A DNA stretch of 64,000 nucleotides from Lactuca virosa (Eukaryota > Streptophyta > Magnoliopsida > Asterales > Asteraceae): the NCBI GenBank assembly GCA_928212115.1, contig CAKMRJ010003334.1, positions 24,782,830 through 24,846,829 on the forward strand, in the 5' to 3' direction. The notes beneath the pieces were generated by a model. It did no database searches, had not been told where the DNA came from, and saw only the letters and a list, made by a program, of their open reading frames with translations. This document shows, piece by piece, positions 11,207 through 23,354 of the stretch. The stretch's first letter is position 1. Each line of letters begins with the position of its first letter. Both the position numbers and the translations under genes were made by a program.

Positions 11207-11861
11207 ATGAAATCCAACAACCAAGCCAACATGACCATTCTAGTTATCTCTCCCATAAGTAGATCAATCAATATAATGACTTGGAATTACTGATAAATCT
11301 TAAGTATAGGTTCCTAGTAACGACTTATAACTATAATTATAAATTACACGGAGGCAAAGTAAGTGTAGCTCACTTATAGAGTATTATCGCTGAGAACCGG
11401 GATCTAAGCGGGCAGAATACAGACTCGAGATTTCCTACTCGAAGACTACTAATCAGATGAGTACCTAGGGGTGTCATAGGGCTTCGCTGCAATACAAAAA
11501 TCTAAGGAAATGGGCTAAAAGTGCAGAGAGAACTCCGATATAAAGGTTGTAGGGTTGTGTGGTTCGGAGCAAGCCTTATATAGGTAAGAAAAAGCTTGCG
11601 AGCTGCATACTCTAGGCATGCGCACCGCGCACTAGGGGTGATATGGCTCCTCTGGTTTGTTGACACGTCTCCTCTATTAGGTGGGGTTGCGTGGCTGATT
11701 TCGGGCGAAAGTTATGTGCGACGTGCTTGCACGCGTGACGTTTTTTGGATTTTCAAAATTGCATAACTTCTTCTTACGAGCTCTGTTTTTTATGTTCGTT
11801 ATATCCACAGAAATATCTCGACGAGATCTATTACTTTCATTTAGACTTTGTCGGCTAATTT
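11207..11861 (-). mobile_element. LTR fragment L0, left part
   Basis: Sequence related to the middle of the G1 LTR (from about 4380 on): the GAAATCCAACAACC block, the CTCACTTA block, a GC-rich U3 and the CGAGCTC / GTCGGCTAATTTT blocks. Its left third is missing. It is interrupted at AATTT by solo LTR S2 and resumes at 60458. Confidence 0.7.
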
Positions 11862-12650
11862 TGTGACAACCGAGAGGTTTCCGTCACTGATCACCATTAC
11901 GGAAGAGTAGGAAAACAAATGTAATAACTTAGTATTGTAATATTTGATTTTTGAGATAATAAAAAATCAAATGTGTCATTACATTTATTAGTTAAAATGG
12001 CTATTAGGCTAAAAAATTAGCTTCCAAAAAGTTGTACCGTTTCCTAAGCTAGTTAACATACTTGGAAAGAACTCGTTAACGGGATCTCAAGGATATAAGA
12101 TTCTTAAAAATCTGACTCCAAAGGAAAGAGTTATGGATTTTATAGAAATAGAAATCAACCGTGTAATTAAAATTAATTACATCAAAACATTACTTAGAGA
12201 TTGATTGAGTTTTGACTAAAAGTGAAATAAGGAGTTTCGTAGTACTCCTTAAGATATAAACTTTAGGACAAAGTTTGCCGAAAACGGGATCCGTATGAAA
12301 GATATGCTTTTTGTAAAATCGTTTATTTTTACCCCCGTTAGGCACAAAAATGAAAGTCAAAACCAGATAAAACAACCTAAAGGAGAGTTATAGTACCAAT
12401 TGAGATCATCACATAGATATAAAGAGGGCTTAGATTGGAGCTCGCATGAAGAAGCTATGATTTTTGCAAAATCTTTTTGTGCGCGCGAGGTGCGCGTTTA
12501 TGCACGCCGCACACCTGACACTGGATTCGAGTAGATTGTGAGTGACGTGACCAATTTGGGAAGTGAAACATGGAATTCTCCATATGGAGCCATGATGATC
12601 AAGCGCGACGAGCACATATATTTGCGCCGCGCACACCTCAAATCTATGAC

Positions 12651-12658
12651 TATAAATA
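12651..12658 (+). promoter_or_regulatory. TATA box of S2
   Basis: TATAAATA in the U3 end of S2. The S3 insertion point lies 24 bases downstream of the first T. Confidence 0.65.
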
Positions 12659-12753
12659 GAGAGGTTAGGGCAAATGTAACACCCATAAATTTGAGGAGCA
12701 ACTTTGGGTATAAATCTTCTTTTGAGGATTGAACACAGCTTGTTGGAGGCACT

Positions 12754-12835
12754 AACACGACGTGTCCATATACAAGGAAAACGCGGAATTCATTAAGGAC
12801 AACACGGCGGGTTGCCTCTTGGAACACGGCGTGTT
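12754..12835. repeat. AACACGNCGTGTT words upstream of the S3 TATA box
   Basis: Three copies (12754, 12801, 12823) of a 6+1+6 inverted repeat, AACACG-N-CGTGTT, the middle one with a mismatch. Further copies lie downstream at 13605-13617, 13695-13707 and, degenerate, 13713-13725. Confidence 0.8.
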
Positions 12836-12876
12836 GATGGATGGAATGAAACCCTAATATTCCGGGTTTTGCTCTC

Positions 12877-12884
12877 TATTTAAA
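12877..12884 (+). promoter_or_regulatory. TATA box of S3
   Basis: CTATTTAAAGG, the same TATTTAAA form as in S5, G2 and G4, about 45 bases downstream of the last upstream palindromic word. Confidence 0.65.
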
Positions 12885-13981
12885 GGAATGTGGTGGCTAT
12901 GGTTTGTTCACCATAAGCTCCCATCAGCCCCTCAAGCCCTGAAAGAAACCCTAATCATCTTTCCCTCCCATTTTGATCTAGTTTGGTGTTTTTGAAGTTA
13001 AAGAAGGAAGAAGGTGGTAGAAGGAAGCAAAGATCCAGCAAGCAAGCCCCCATTCTTCAGTATAGCACTCTTCTGGACATTTGTAAGTGTCGAAGACTCG
13101 ATTTTTATCATTCAAAGTTGTTAGATCTTGGGGTTTTGTCCCTTTTGCTTCTTGTTCTTGAATGTTGGAATGGTTAGATCTCATAAATTTTGCAACTTTA
13201 TGAATCTCCAGGTCGAGGTGACCTAGTAATGTCTTGGATCTGGTCTATAATTAAGTTTTGATGCCATGCATAGAGATTCGGTCATAAATCCTCATTTTGA
13301 CCTAATATGGGTTCAATACATGCATTGGACATATATGTCTAAAAAGCACCAACCTTTGGGATGGTTTAGGTGTTTGAATCACTTCTGGAAAGGATGGACT
13401 TCATACTTTAAGGATTAAGTGTGTATTGGTTAAGCCATTGCATTATCAAGCTTTATGGTTTGGGTGTTGGACCTTTGTGGTAGTCCCCAATGGATAAAGT
13501 TGGAAACTTTATCCTTCCTAATCACATTTTGGTCTAGATCTGAGCTTTGGAGCTCTTGGAGTCGAAAAGGCAGCTGAATGTATTAAGCTGCTGGAACCCG
13601 GGCGAACACGGCGTGTTTGCAAGTCAACATGAAGTGTAGGTTGAGGTTTTCCCGACTGTATGGATGCAGGAGGAATATTGTGTGTTTCTAAGTCAACACG
13701 ACGTGTTAGGTCAACACAGACTGTTGACCTTGATCGTTGAATTTGACCAAGTTGGACCTTGAGGGTATTTTGGGATTTTGATGGAATTGGTCACTTGATG
13801 GAAACAAGTATCGGTTAGAGAGCTGAGATTCGGAGTCAGTCCTCATCAGTTTTGTTCAGTCTGCGAGGTGAGTTTCCTCACTGTACTTACTAGTCGAAGG
13901 CACCAAGGCTGGCCCATTGGTTTGATTTCCTGCTATTCATTGGTATGCTAAGTATGGAATAGATATGTTATACGTGTGGAA

Positions 13982-15487
13982 TGTACTAGTTTTAATCCTA
14001 ACTAACTACAAACACACAGTAGACAGTGTACCTATCGATTAGCAGTTTAGTGAAGGTAAGTAAGGTATTGAACACAGGGAACGGTAAACAATTAAAATTA
14101 CTACTAATACTATCTAATTTAAACAATGAATTAAAGAGGGTTTTTTTCTCTACTTTTTCAAGACTAGAAACTTAAGCAATTACTTAAACACTTAGCAAGA
14201 ACAATTAACGACTAAAAAGAGGAACAAAAGACAACTAATTAAAGAAGGGATTTATCTCTAGTTTTACAAGACTAGAAACTTAAGCAATTACTTTAACACT
14301 TAGCAAAGAACAATTAATGACTAAATGAAGAAACAAAATACAATTAGATTCAATAGGATTAAGAGACTCCCGTTTAGATTCGATTCAATTATTCCTATGG
14401 TTAATTTCGTGGCATGTGCAATGGATTAATATATCATCAATTACCGATTTCTAATGTGATTAGGTTCATGTTCACTATTACTAATCCTTTAGCAAACAAA
14501 TCAATTCAAGCAGTGATCAAGTGATTAAAGTAAAGAGTTTACTAGTGTTCAATTCGAATCAAGCAAGACTTGTAATAATAGTTAATTAAATTGGTTGGTT
14601 CAATTAACTTATATATGGTTGGTCATCATTTATAGTTAACACATTAATTTACTTATTTTCTAGTTAACCCTAGGTTATGTTCACAACACTAGGCTTATAA
14701 TCTTGCTTTCATAAAATCATAAGAGGTTAGTAATCAAGAAAGATGTTCATGCAATCTCAATAACTCAGCAATCAACAGAAAATAATTGTCATTAACACAT
14801 AAGGTTCTTTTAACAAACTTAACATGATAAATAATCAAATCTATATAATCCAAAGCCACTAAATTAAACCATAATCATAAGATCCTCTACTCTAAACGAA
14901 AGTAAGGTGTTTAGCCCATGACTTTAGCAGAAACAATCATAAAAACGAAATTCATCAATGCAAACATAATATAAACAAAGGAATTAAGTAAGTTACTAAT
15001 GATTTTTGCCTTAGATCTCTTCAATTCAAAGCTTCTAGTCGAATTCTGAAATCCACAGCTCCTAGGGATATCTCTGGCCTCCAAAAGTCGATAAAAACTC
15101 CAAGCATTCGTTAGGGTTTTGAACAGAAACGATCCTTAAATAGATTCTAAAAATCGGCGCAACATGTCGTGTTCATGGACTCAATACGCTATGTTGATCA
15201 TTAAAAACGCGTGTACGACAATGCACTATTTTATCGGGATTTTCCATATCAACTCACCGTGTTTAAGGACAACACGTCGTGGTCTTCTTCAATTTCATCT
15301 TCTTTCTTCAAAATCCAAGATTCAAGCTTCCAATTGCCAATTCCGCTTCCTTTTCCTTCCGAGCATGTCTTTGTTGCTGAAAATGAAATTTTAAACTAAT
15401 TAAGTACCTTTTGTTCAATATTTGAGACAAAAAAACATAAAGTGTTAAGATAATGCATGAATTATATGACTAAATATGCCCACATCA
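13982..15487 (-). mobile_element. Solo LTR or LTR fragment S4 (Tat/Athila-like) inside S3
   Basis: An AT-rich block interrupts S3, whose sequence resumes after it. On the minus strand it starts TGATGTGGGCATATTTAG and ends CTAGTACA. A minus-strand TATA (CTATTTAAGG, near 15137) is preceded by AACACGACATGTT-type words. I could not find a clear TSD, so the exact ends are uncertain by a few bases. The lineage is inferred from general wording. Confidence 0.6.
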
Positions 15488-15639
15488 GTATGCATGATTA
15501 TGCTAGTGGTCGATATGTTAGTCTGGTAGATCTGTAGGACTACTTATGATTCTGTCGGCATGATTACCTATATATGTTTGTTATCTATCGACATAATGTG
15601 TTGGGTTGAGGTTGTACTGCTTCATGCTATAGCCAACAA

Positions 15640-16085
15640 ACCATGGAGCATTCCAAATATAAGCTGAGGACCGGGTGGTATGCCAGACACATACTGAGGG
15701 CTCAGGTGCATTCCATATACGAGTTGAGGACCCGGAGGTATGCCAAACTCGTACTGAGGACTTGAGGGTATTGGAGCATTCTAGATATGAGATGAGGGTC
15801 GGGTAGGGCATGCCAGACTCATACTGTGGGTTCAATAGCATTCCAGATACGAGTTTAGGACTCGTTGGTATGCCAGACTCGTACTGAGTGCTGAACATTG
15901 GTATTCCAGTCCGATGACTGATTGGGTTGGGGAGCATGCCAGACATAAGCTACGGGCCTCAAGGGTAAGCCAGACTTATGTTGTGGGCTCAAGAACATGC
16001 CAAATATGAGATGTGGGCCTGATAGGCAAGCCAGACTCATACTGTGGGCTCAGGGGTAATCCAATCTTTTAGCTGTGGACCTAGT
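15640..16085. repeat. Degenerate tandem repeat region in S3
   Basis: About ten diverged units of 30-60 bases containing CATGCCAGACTCATACTGAG and GGGCTC-type ends. The G4 LTR has a similar region at 57300-57535. It lies just before the conserved CTCACTAAG block. Confidence 0.75.
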
Positions 16086-16860
16086 ACAAGCTGTTATTTG
16101 AATATGTTAATTGTTTGTGTGTTGGTATTTTGGGGGAACTCACTAAGCTTCGTGCTTACAATTTTAGTTTATTGTTTCAGGTGCTTCAGATGATTGTGGC
16201 AAGGCGAAGGCCTGACTGTACACATCCTTGGTTTTACAACTAATTGGATCTTGGGAGACTCTGATTTTAAATAATGTTTTGAAACAATGGTTTTGTAACA
16301 CTTCTATTAGACAAAAGGGTTGTTTGAAAAGTTTTAAATTTGTTGAATTTTTGGGATGTTACAGCAGATCATTCTGCACACCATTCTTACATTCACTCTC
16401 CCTATCCTCGAAGTAGTTGCCCTTTGGAGCGGTCCTCGGAGTCCCGAGCCTGATTCAACACTTCATCAAAGGTCTCACATGACTAGGGTGAGTACACAAC
16501 CCCTATTTTACTATTTTAAATGTTTTACACGAGGGGAGGGGGTGCTTTACATGCTTTTCAAATGTTTTTATCAAGATGTATTTAAATCTATAAATATTAA
16601 TCGTTTAATAAAGTTTAAAGCCTTGGGATAATCTAGCTATAAATACTATGCTTAGTTGTAAGCTATGATATTATGCCTAAGAGTTATGATGCTCGATAGT
16701 CTAGGAAGAAATAATACTTAGATGTTATAATGACCAAATATCTAGGATAACATAGTACCTAAAAGTTATGTTGGTCAAATATCGGGATATGTATTGTACC
16801 TAATCGTTACATTGCCCAAATATCCAGTTATCAAATTAAACATAATTAGGGTATATGTGT

Positions 16861-16864
<4 letters not shown>

Positions 16865-16923
<59 letters not shown>
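16865..16923. repeat. Microsatellite (TA)n(CA)n in S2
   Basis: About 22 TA units followed by about 7 CA units. Confidence 0.95.
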
Positions 16924-17364
16924 TCACACAAAATAATTATGACATCAAAAGATATAATTATCAAATATAAAACTAAAAGTGTTTATATTAGGATAATTAT
17001 AGGAAAGATAAAAGATAAAATATCTAAGGCTAATGCGTTAGTGAGCTGATAATATTCATCTAATAGCTTTGATTTGTAACATCCATAAAATTCAAGCCAA
17101 TTTAAAACTTTTTAAGTCATTCAAAAACCAGTAATTATTACAAACATGTTTTCAAAATGGTTTAATGTCAGAGTTTCCCATAATCAAATCATAAAAACAT
17201 AAGGAGGTGCACGATCACGCCTTCGCCTTCCCGCGATCATCAGAAGTACCTGAAACAATAACCGATAAATGTAAGCTCGAAGGCTTAGTGAGTTACCCCG
17301 AAAATACCAACGCCATACGATCATAATCATATCATATAGACAAACACAACATGCATATTGAGCC

Positions 17365-17540
17365 TTCAGCCTGACTGGACCGCCCACACCGGGCCTTCAG
17401 TCTAACTAGACCGCTCTCCGAGCCTTCGACACGTCTGGACCGCCACTCAGGGCCTTCAGCCTATCCGAACCGCTTGTTGGGCCTTCGGCCAGACTATATG
17501 CTCTCCCGGGTCTGCAGTCTATCCGGTCCGCCCTGGGTAT
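17365..17540. repeat. Tandem repeat of about 33 bases in the G2 3' LTR
   Basis: About five units of the form GGGCCTTCAGCC...TCTGGACCGC. The copy in the 5' LTR is at 40915-41090 and has diverged more than the flanking LTR sequence. Confidence 0.8.
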
Positions 17541-17792
17541 CTTGGCTTACAGCACAAAGCAGGACCTTCCTCAACCCAATCCCCCAAACCAACAAACATG
17601 TGCACATAAATATCATACGCTAGCATGCAAGTACAGATAGTCATACTGATCTAACAGATCACTAACATGGCAACCATCCTATAACCAGGATACCCATCTA
17701 ACCGATCAATAACATAGCAACCATCCTATAACCAGGATACCAATCTAACAGATCTCTAACATAGCAACCATCCTATAAAACAGGATACCGAC

Positions 17793-17966
17793 TGTAAGTC
17801 CCAAAAATTAGATTGAGTATAAATCCGATCCAATTGATGGTGCAGAATCCCAATCAAGTGGATGATGCAATATAGAATGGAGAAGAACAAGAACAAGATG
17901 AATCTAAGATGTATTGATGATATGAATGAAGAACACTACATAAGATTCACACACACACACACACTT

Positions 17967-18037
<71 letters not shown>

Positions 18038-18278
18038 AATCAACAATGGCTTCCCTTATTGATATGGACCACCTTTTCTCTCATGCACTCTTCTAAAACA
18101 CTCCCCTTGCCCCTATATATACCTATGGACTACACCCAAGCCCAAAACACAAAGGCTAGACCGAAAACACATGCGTTTTCGGTCCAAGCTACAAATAAAC
18201 CAATAATATTTTCGGCCCAAGACTAAAAACAATAAATGCTTAGAAAAGCAAAGTATAAACCATATTTTTGACCCAACA
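17793..18278 (-). mobile_element. 3' LTR of C1
   Basis: 486 bases, from TGTAAGTCCC to GACCCAACA on the plus strand. It is longer than its partner because of an expanded CA/CT microsatellite (17948-18037). Confidence 0.92.
17948..18037. repeat. Microsatellite (CA)n(CT)n in the C1 3' LTR
   Basis: About 8 CA units and more than 30 CT units. The 5' LTR of the same element has only a short version (near 22930-22965), so the array expanded after insertion. Confidence 0.95.
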
Positions 18279-18291
18279 ATCTCCCCCTTGG
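18279..18291 (-). promoter_or_regulatory. Polypurine tract of C1
   Basis: The minus strand reads CCAAGGGGGAGAT directly before the 3' LTR. It is the expected plus-strand primer site and sets the orientation. Confidence 0.8.
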
Positions 18292-20400
18292 TTTATAGCT
18301 TTCTTTTCTTTTGACCTAAAAAAACTCCCCCTAGGATTGTAGCTTGCTTTTCTTCTCAGTCTTCACTTTGTGGCTTGGCTTCAGCGGTTATCTTCGATTT
18401 CTTCACAGCTTCAAGATGAACAAATGAATCTTCTACGTAAGTGACTTCATCTTGAACATTAGGCTTCTCTTCAAAATTTGACATTGAACGCACGTTGGGT
18501 GTGGAGGCTTCATGTAGAGATTCTTGAAAATTGGTGCTTTCAGCTTGAGAATCTTTAGAGATAATAACATGTAGAACGAATCTTCTAGATCACTTCGGCA
18601 GGTACATAGATAGCAGCAAATTGATTGAGGAGGCTTCAATGCAATCTGTCACATAATCTTTAAGTACAGCTTCACCTTGCTTCTGGGGTTGAAAGATTGA
18701 ATGCTGAAAGAATAATCTTCATTTCTTGTTCCTTCGAATGAGAATTCTTCGACAATCACGGATGAAGCTTTGGCTCAGAAAATCTCGATACAGTCTCCAT
18801 GAGTCTCATCTACATCTGAATTCACTTTCAAGACAAAGAAAAATTTGAGATAAAAACAAAACTAAAAGAAAACTTAGCACACAATATTTTTGGATTTTTC
18901 ATATATTCTGAAAAAAATAAAACAGAAACAAAAATATTTTTGTATTTTTGAATTTTCTGAAAAAGAAATAAAACAGAAATAACATTATTTTTAGATTTTT
19001 AATTTTTTTTATTTTTGTTTGATTTTTAAATTTTTTAATTCTCCCCCTAAATTTGTGCATAGAGGAAAACTATGAACAAATTTAACAAAAACAAAAATAA
19101 TAGCTAACTTTAAGACTGATTTGGGATCAAAGTTGTCAGAAAATTCAATATCGTTTATCAGCACACACCTGCATGCTTAGATCTGGTCAATCACTGGTAT
19201 TGTGGTACACTTAAACACAAAGGATATTGACAAATTGGACAGATTATAAGTGACAAGTCATTGTGATCTATATTCCTAAATGGACCATTTAGCCAACGAC
19301 GACCAAGGATATTGTTGTCCACTTAAATTCAGCAGCGAGATCTACAAACAACCTTTTAAGTAGTTCAATTTTAGATGTAGTAGAACGTGTTTCCCACTTC
19401 CCGACATATCCCGGTAATCAAGAACTTCCAAATAACTTCTTACTTTAGGTGAGTATTCAATCATTAAGAAAGAAGTCAGATATAGAAGTGCATATGTTGT
19501 ATCCCAGGTCGGATGTTTTCCAATCACGCAGAGGGAACAACATATGAGTAACATAGATAGAGGATTAGAGAGATAGTAGGGTGCATATGTTGTGTCCCAG
19601 GTCGGATCTTTCGATCACGCAGAGGGGACAACATATGACTAACAGATAGAAAGAAATGCATAGATAAGAAGGTGCATAGAAATAGAGTTGCATATGTTAC
19701 ATTCCAGGTCGGATATGTTCAAATCACGCAAAGGAAACATCATATGACTAACAGATAGAAAGCAAAAAAACAATTTCCTACAAACCTACTTTATCAGAAC
19801 CCCCCACTTGCCCTATCAGTACCGGAATTAAGGACATAAGTCCGTACATCGAAGAAATGTTGAGCCACAGTTCTAGATAATTAACTTTTTGTGTATCTCG
19901 CAGGTTCCCATGTGCTCAATCTACCTGAGCGTCGTATGGTCAGTCCAAATGAAACTACCTAAGTCCGGAGGAGTTAACACAGTCAAGTCCTTTAATTGTC
20001 AAACTATGTCTAGTCCATTTGAATCCTTTGTACCTACCATCACATTGAACACAGAGTCTAAACAATTCGGCTTCAGTGCATTATATGATTTTCAAAATGC
20101 CCTTTAGAACTAAGCTTCATATCACTTCCCAACAAACAATACCTACAAACGAAAAACTATAAGAAAATAAAAGATTGTCTTCAAAACAAATCAGTTTAAG
20201 ATAAAAATCAGGAGTATCAAGAAGAAAACTCAAACCGTAAGTCACCAATTAAATTTGCATCCAGAAGATCTGAGAATAGCATGCATATTTCAATCTCAGA
20301 ACGGATCTGAAAATTCTTCACATCGATAAGCACAAACCCCATGTGTGATCCTCTCCTTTCTTCCCTTCCCACAAAGGACACATACTCTCACTTAAAGTTC
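18292..20400. other. C1 non-coding region in place of pol
   Basis: AT-rich sequence without a credible ORF or any RT or integrase motif on either strand. It contains the hairpin array at 19488-19745. In intact copia elements this interval would hold integrase, RT and RNase H. Confidence 0.7.
19488..19745. repeat. Three tandem hairpin units in C1
   Basis: Three units at about 19488-19545, 19581-19637 and 19689-19745. Each begins CATATGTT, carries CCAGGTCGGAT and ATCACGCA in the loop, and ends CATATG in inverted orientation. Stems are 12-15 bp. Stem bases change in matching pairs: TCCC with GGGA in the first unit, TTCC with GGAA in the third. Confidence 0.75.
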
Positions 20401-20462
20401 TGAGTGTTGTACAGTTGAGAGATGTCCCCTATCATGTGCTTGGAACAGCCACTATCAACAAA
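20400..20462 (-). pseudogene. C1 protease start (DSG motif)
   Basis: The minus strand encodes FVDSGCSKHMIGDISQLYNT just past the end of the gag frame, in another frame. This is the aspartic protease D-S-G motif with the CSxHMxGD continuation typical of Ty1/copia polyproteins. The domain breaks off soon after. Confidence 0.75.
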
Positions 20463-21822
20463 CCGAAGTCTGATGATATGCCTTCATAGCTGTTCCAGCA
20501 CAGAGTGCAGGATTAATTGGTCTTTGGAACCCAGTCCATTTTGAAACTGGGTTGACCTTTTTCATCAACGCAAGGTACTCTCTCCCATGACATATCCTAC
20601 TTATCACAAACAAAAGATGAAGAAATGTTAGATCATTAGGTGATTTGGGAGAATGAACCTTTGGAACCCATTTGTAGTCGGGTTTAACCCATTTCTTGTT
20701 CGTTCGGATGAATGCCTTGTCACTTGATTTTGAACTTGAAGTCGATCGTTGAGATGACTTTGACCTAACCGATCTTGGTTTCGCTGGAGCATCTCTTGAA
20801 TTGGACTTCATTTCCGGCATTCCCTTCTTGATCTTGGGAGTTGGATTCTTGGCCTTCTTCATGTTCCAATCACCATTGCGTGATTGTAACCTTGAAGGGA
20901 TTATTTTGGGGTATCTCCCTCTTGGCGCGTTCCACCATCCTTGTGCGTAGTAGGGAACGTATGCGGTATTTGGATAATTTCTAGTAATGTGTCCAGGAGT
21001 TCCACAGTGAAAGCAAGTCTGTTTCTTCACTTGGAAGTTGTTTCTGCTTGTCCCTAGAAGCACACCCTTGCCTCGTCTCTGATTGTTCCCACAAGCACAC
21101 TTGCAACAGGCACTCTGTTTAGCTTGAATTGGTGGCCTGTATTTACCAACAACAGGTTGATTAGAAGCAACAGATTCAACGTTCAAGGAGTCATTTGTTT
21201 GTCCAATAGTGTTCTCCTTGTTCTCATCTTCCACTACTTTACCTGCACAGGAAGTAGAATCATTAGTATCTTTTATCTCAATACCCTCAGTTGGCCCAGA
21301 TTGTTCAGTCTTAACTGAAGCTGGTACAGGGGTTTGGCCATACTGAGCAGGTATTTCTTCCTCGTTGGTCTCAAGGGGTGGGTTATAGTTGTCATTGAAA
21401 GGAGGTGGCACACTGTGATACCCTAGACCTTTACTTTGATTATCCTTAAATTTCAATTGTTTCTCAATCATAGTCTCAACTTTCTCACTTGACACATCAA
21501 ACTTTTTGAAGTTAAAATATGCATTTTCAAATTTGTTTTTCAATGTGTCAAGTTCAGCATTCAAACTGGAAAGTTTTCCCTTGATATAATCATAATTCAC
21601 ACATTTATTGTTGTACTCTTCCTGAAGTTTCCTAAAGTCTTTAGTTTTGGCCTCTAATTGTTCTTTCAGGGGTTTCTAACCTTTCCTAAGGGTATAGCCT
21701 TCGTGCTTAAGGTCCTCATTTTCTCTACGCAATAAATTAATTTGATCACGCAAAAATTTAACAGTGTCCATGCATTTTTTAGAGCAAAAAATTTCATTGA
21801 CCGGGATGTTTGCGGAACTCAT
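20455..21822 (-). pseudogene. C1 gag-like protein with coiled coil and altered zinc knuckle
   Basis: The frame starts at an ATG at 21822 (MSSANIPVNEIFCSKKC) and meets an in-frame TAG near 21676. It then stays open for 381 codons to 20455. The first part is Leu/Lys/Glu-rich and probably a coiled coil. An acidic middle follows, then a Cys cluster (CCKCACGN), and a zinc knuckle CFHCGTPGHITRNY in which the last Cys is Tyr (residues 196-209 of the 381-codon stretch). A basic Ser/Lys-rich tail with KWVP repeats leads to the protease motif. It resembles gag of Asteraceae copia elements from memory. As written it cannot give a normal nucleocapsid. Confidence 0.8.
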
Positions 21823-22770
21823 TGTTTACTGAAAATGCCTTTTGACTATAAACCTCAAAAGTCAACCTTAAAATTCAAGTTTAAAAATTCAAACTTAAAA
21901 GTTAAACTTAAAAGTCAAACCGAAGAGCTAAAAGTGAAAATTTGAAGGTTAAATGAGAAAGTCAAGTTTAAAGTCAAAGGTCAAACTTGAAAGTCAAAGT
22001 CAAAATTTTAAGGTCAAAAGTCAAAGCTTTGGGGTGAAAATGAAATTCTAAAATTTGAAAAATTGATTTTTGGGCAAAAATTGTCAATAATCCGAAAATA
22101 GAACCGAAAAAACGAAGCTATTTGAATTAAATCGGGAAGACATATAACATGAGGCTTGCTAGACGGATTGGTAAGGGTGTGGGTTGTGTGTGGGAGAGAC
22201 CCGGGTTTGAATCTTGCTGCACCCCAGATTTTTTATGAACTAGCTGTTGACCGCAAACGATGACTGCAATTGTGTTGGGCCGAAAATTCTTCGAAAGTCG
22301 AAAACACCGAGGACCGTACATGTGCTAGCACTCGGACCAAACACGTGCACAATGTCCGAAGCCGAAAACATCCGAGGCCGATAACGGATTTCGGCTGTAA
22401 ACGCTGCAGACCACAAATGAGTTTCCGGCTGCAAACCCCTCGCTTCCGACTGCAAACCCCTAGTTTTCGACTGAAAACTCCGAGAAAACCCTAATACGAG
22501 ATTTCGGTCGAAAATGCTCCGGATGGCCAAGCTACTCGCCGCAAACCGCCGCCACCCCTCGCAGAAGCTTGCTGTTTGTGCGAAAATAGCCGCCGGAACT
22601 CGCGTTTTTTCAACTTTTTAGTACCAAAACTCGATCAAAAACTCATTTTTATGAAAAACACAAAGAACAAACCTCCACTATTTTGTCCAAAACTAATAAA
22701 AAAACATAAAATCCTTCAACAAAAAGTGCAAAATGCTCCAGATCTTGTCAATTAGATTGATACAATCCAA
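21823..22770 (-). other. C1 leader region
   Basis: Non-coding sequence between the PBS and the gag start. It contains repeated AAAGTCAAA words (21850-22040) and GGCTGCAAACC / CGACTGCAAACC words (22395-22480). I see no ORF with coding character. Confidence 0.6.
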
Positions 22771-22782
22771 GCTCTGATACCA
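22771..22782 (-). promoter_or_regulatory. Primer-binding site, initiator tRNA-Met (C1)
   Basis: The minus strand reads TGGTATCAGAGC two bases from the 5' LTR. Confidence 0.85.
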
Positions 22783-22784
22783 AC

Positions 22785-23215
22785 TGTAAGTCCCAAAATT
22801 AGCTTGCGTATCAATCCGATCCACTTGATGGTGCAGAATTCCAATCAAGTGGATGATGCAAGATATAATGGAGAAGAAGAAGAAGAACAAGATGAATTGA
22901 TGATATGAATGAAGAACACTACATAAGATTCACACACACACTTGCTCTCTCTCTCTTTTTCTCTCTAATCAACAATGGCTTCCCTTTTTGATATGGACCA
23001 CCTTTTCTCTCATGCACTCTTCTAAAACACTCCCCTTGCCCCTATATATATATATATATCTATGGACTACACCCAAGCCCAAAACACAAAGGCTAGACGG
23101 AAAACACATGCGTTTTCGATCCAAGCTACAAATAAACCAATAATATTTTCAGCCCAAGACTAAAAACAATAAATGCTTAGAAAAGCAAAGTATAAACCAT
23201 ATTTTTGACCCAACA
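22785..23215 (-). mobile_element. 5' LTR of C1
   Basis: 431 bases with the same ends as the 3' LTR, next to the PBS. Confidence 0.92.
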
Positions 23216-23354
23216 CCGACCTACCAGGTCATTAAGCATATCACCATCCTAACTACCAGGATGTAAATCATTAAGCATATCATGCAATAAACCGGGATAC
23301 AAATCCGATAACGGCCGACATTGGTGCCTTAGACCCTGTTGATATAGTGAGGAG

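Larger units (their letters stand above)
12675..16363 (+). mobile_element. Solo LTR S3 inside S2
   Basis: It runs from TGTAACACCC to GGGATGTTACA. The flanks are GCAAA (12670-12674) and GCAGA (16364-16368), a TSD with one mismatch. No PBS or internal region follows. S2 sequence continues on both sides, which supports the solo-LTR reading. Features inside are a TATA box, several AACACGNCGTGTT words (12754, 12823, 13605, 13695), a tandem repeat region, and nested LTR S4 (13982-15487). The block before the end (CTCACTAAGCTTCGTGCTTA) is shared with S5 and G4. Confidence 0.85.
17793..23215 (-). mobile_element. Ty1/copia-type element C1, internally deleted, TSD CCGAC
   Basis: Flanked by CCGAC (17788-17792 and 23216-23220) inside the G2 3' LTR. 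LTRs are 17793-18278 (3') and 22785-23215 (5'), with a minus-strand PBS and PPT next to them. It keeps a gag-like ORF and the first protease motif, then about 2 kb of non-coding sequence replaces pol. Integrase, RT and RNase H are absent, so it cannot move by itself. The LTRs differ by roughly 4% by eye, partly in a CT microsatellite. Confidence 0.92.

Noticed and set aside
13982..15487. A 5-bp TSD for S4
   Set aside because: I compared several possible ends and found no matching pentamers, so none is claimed.
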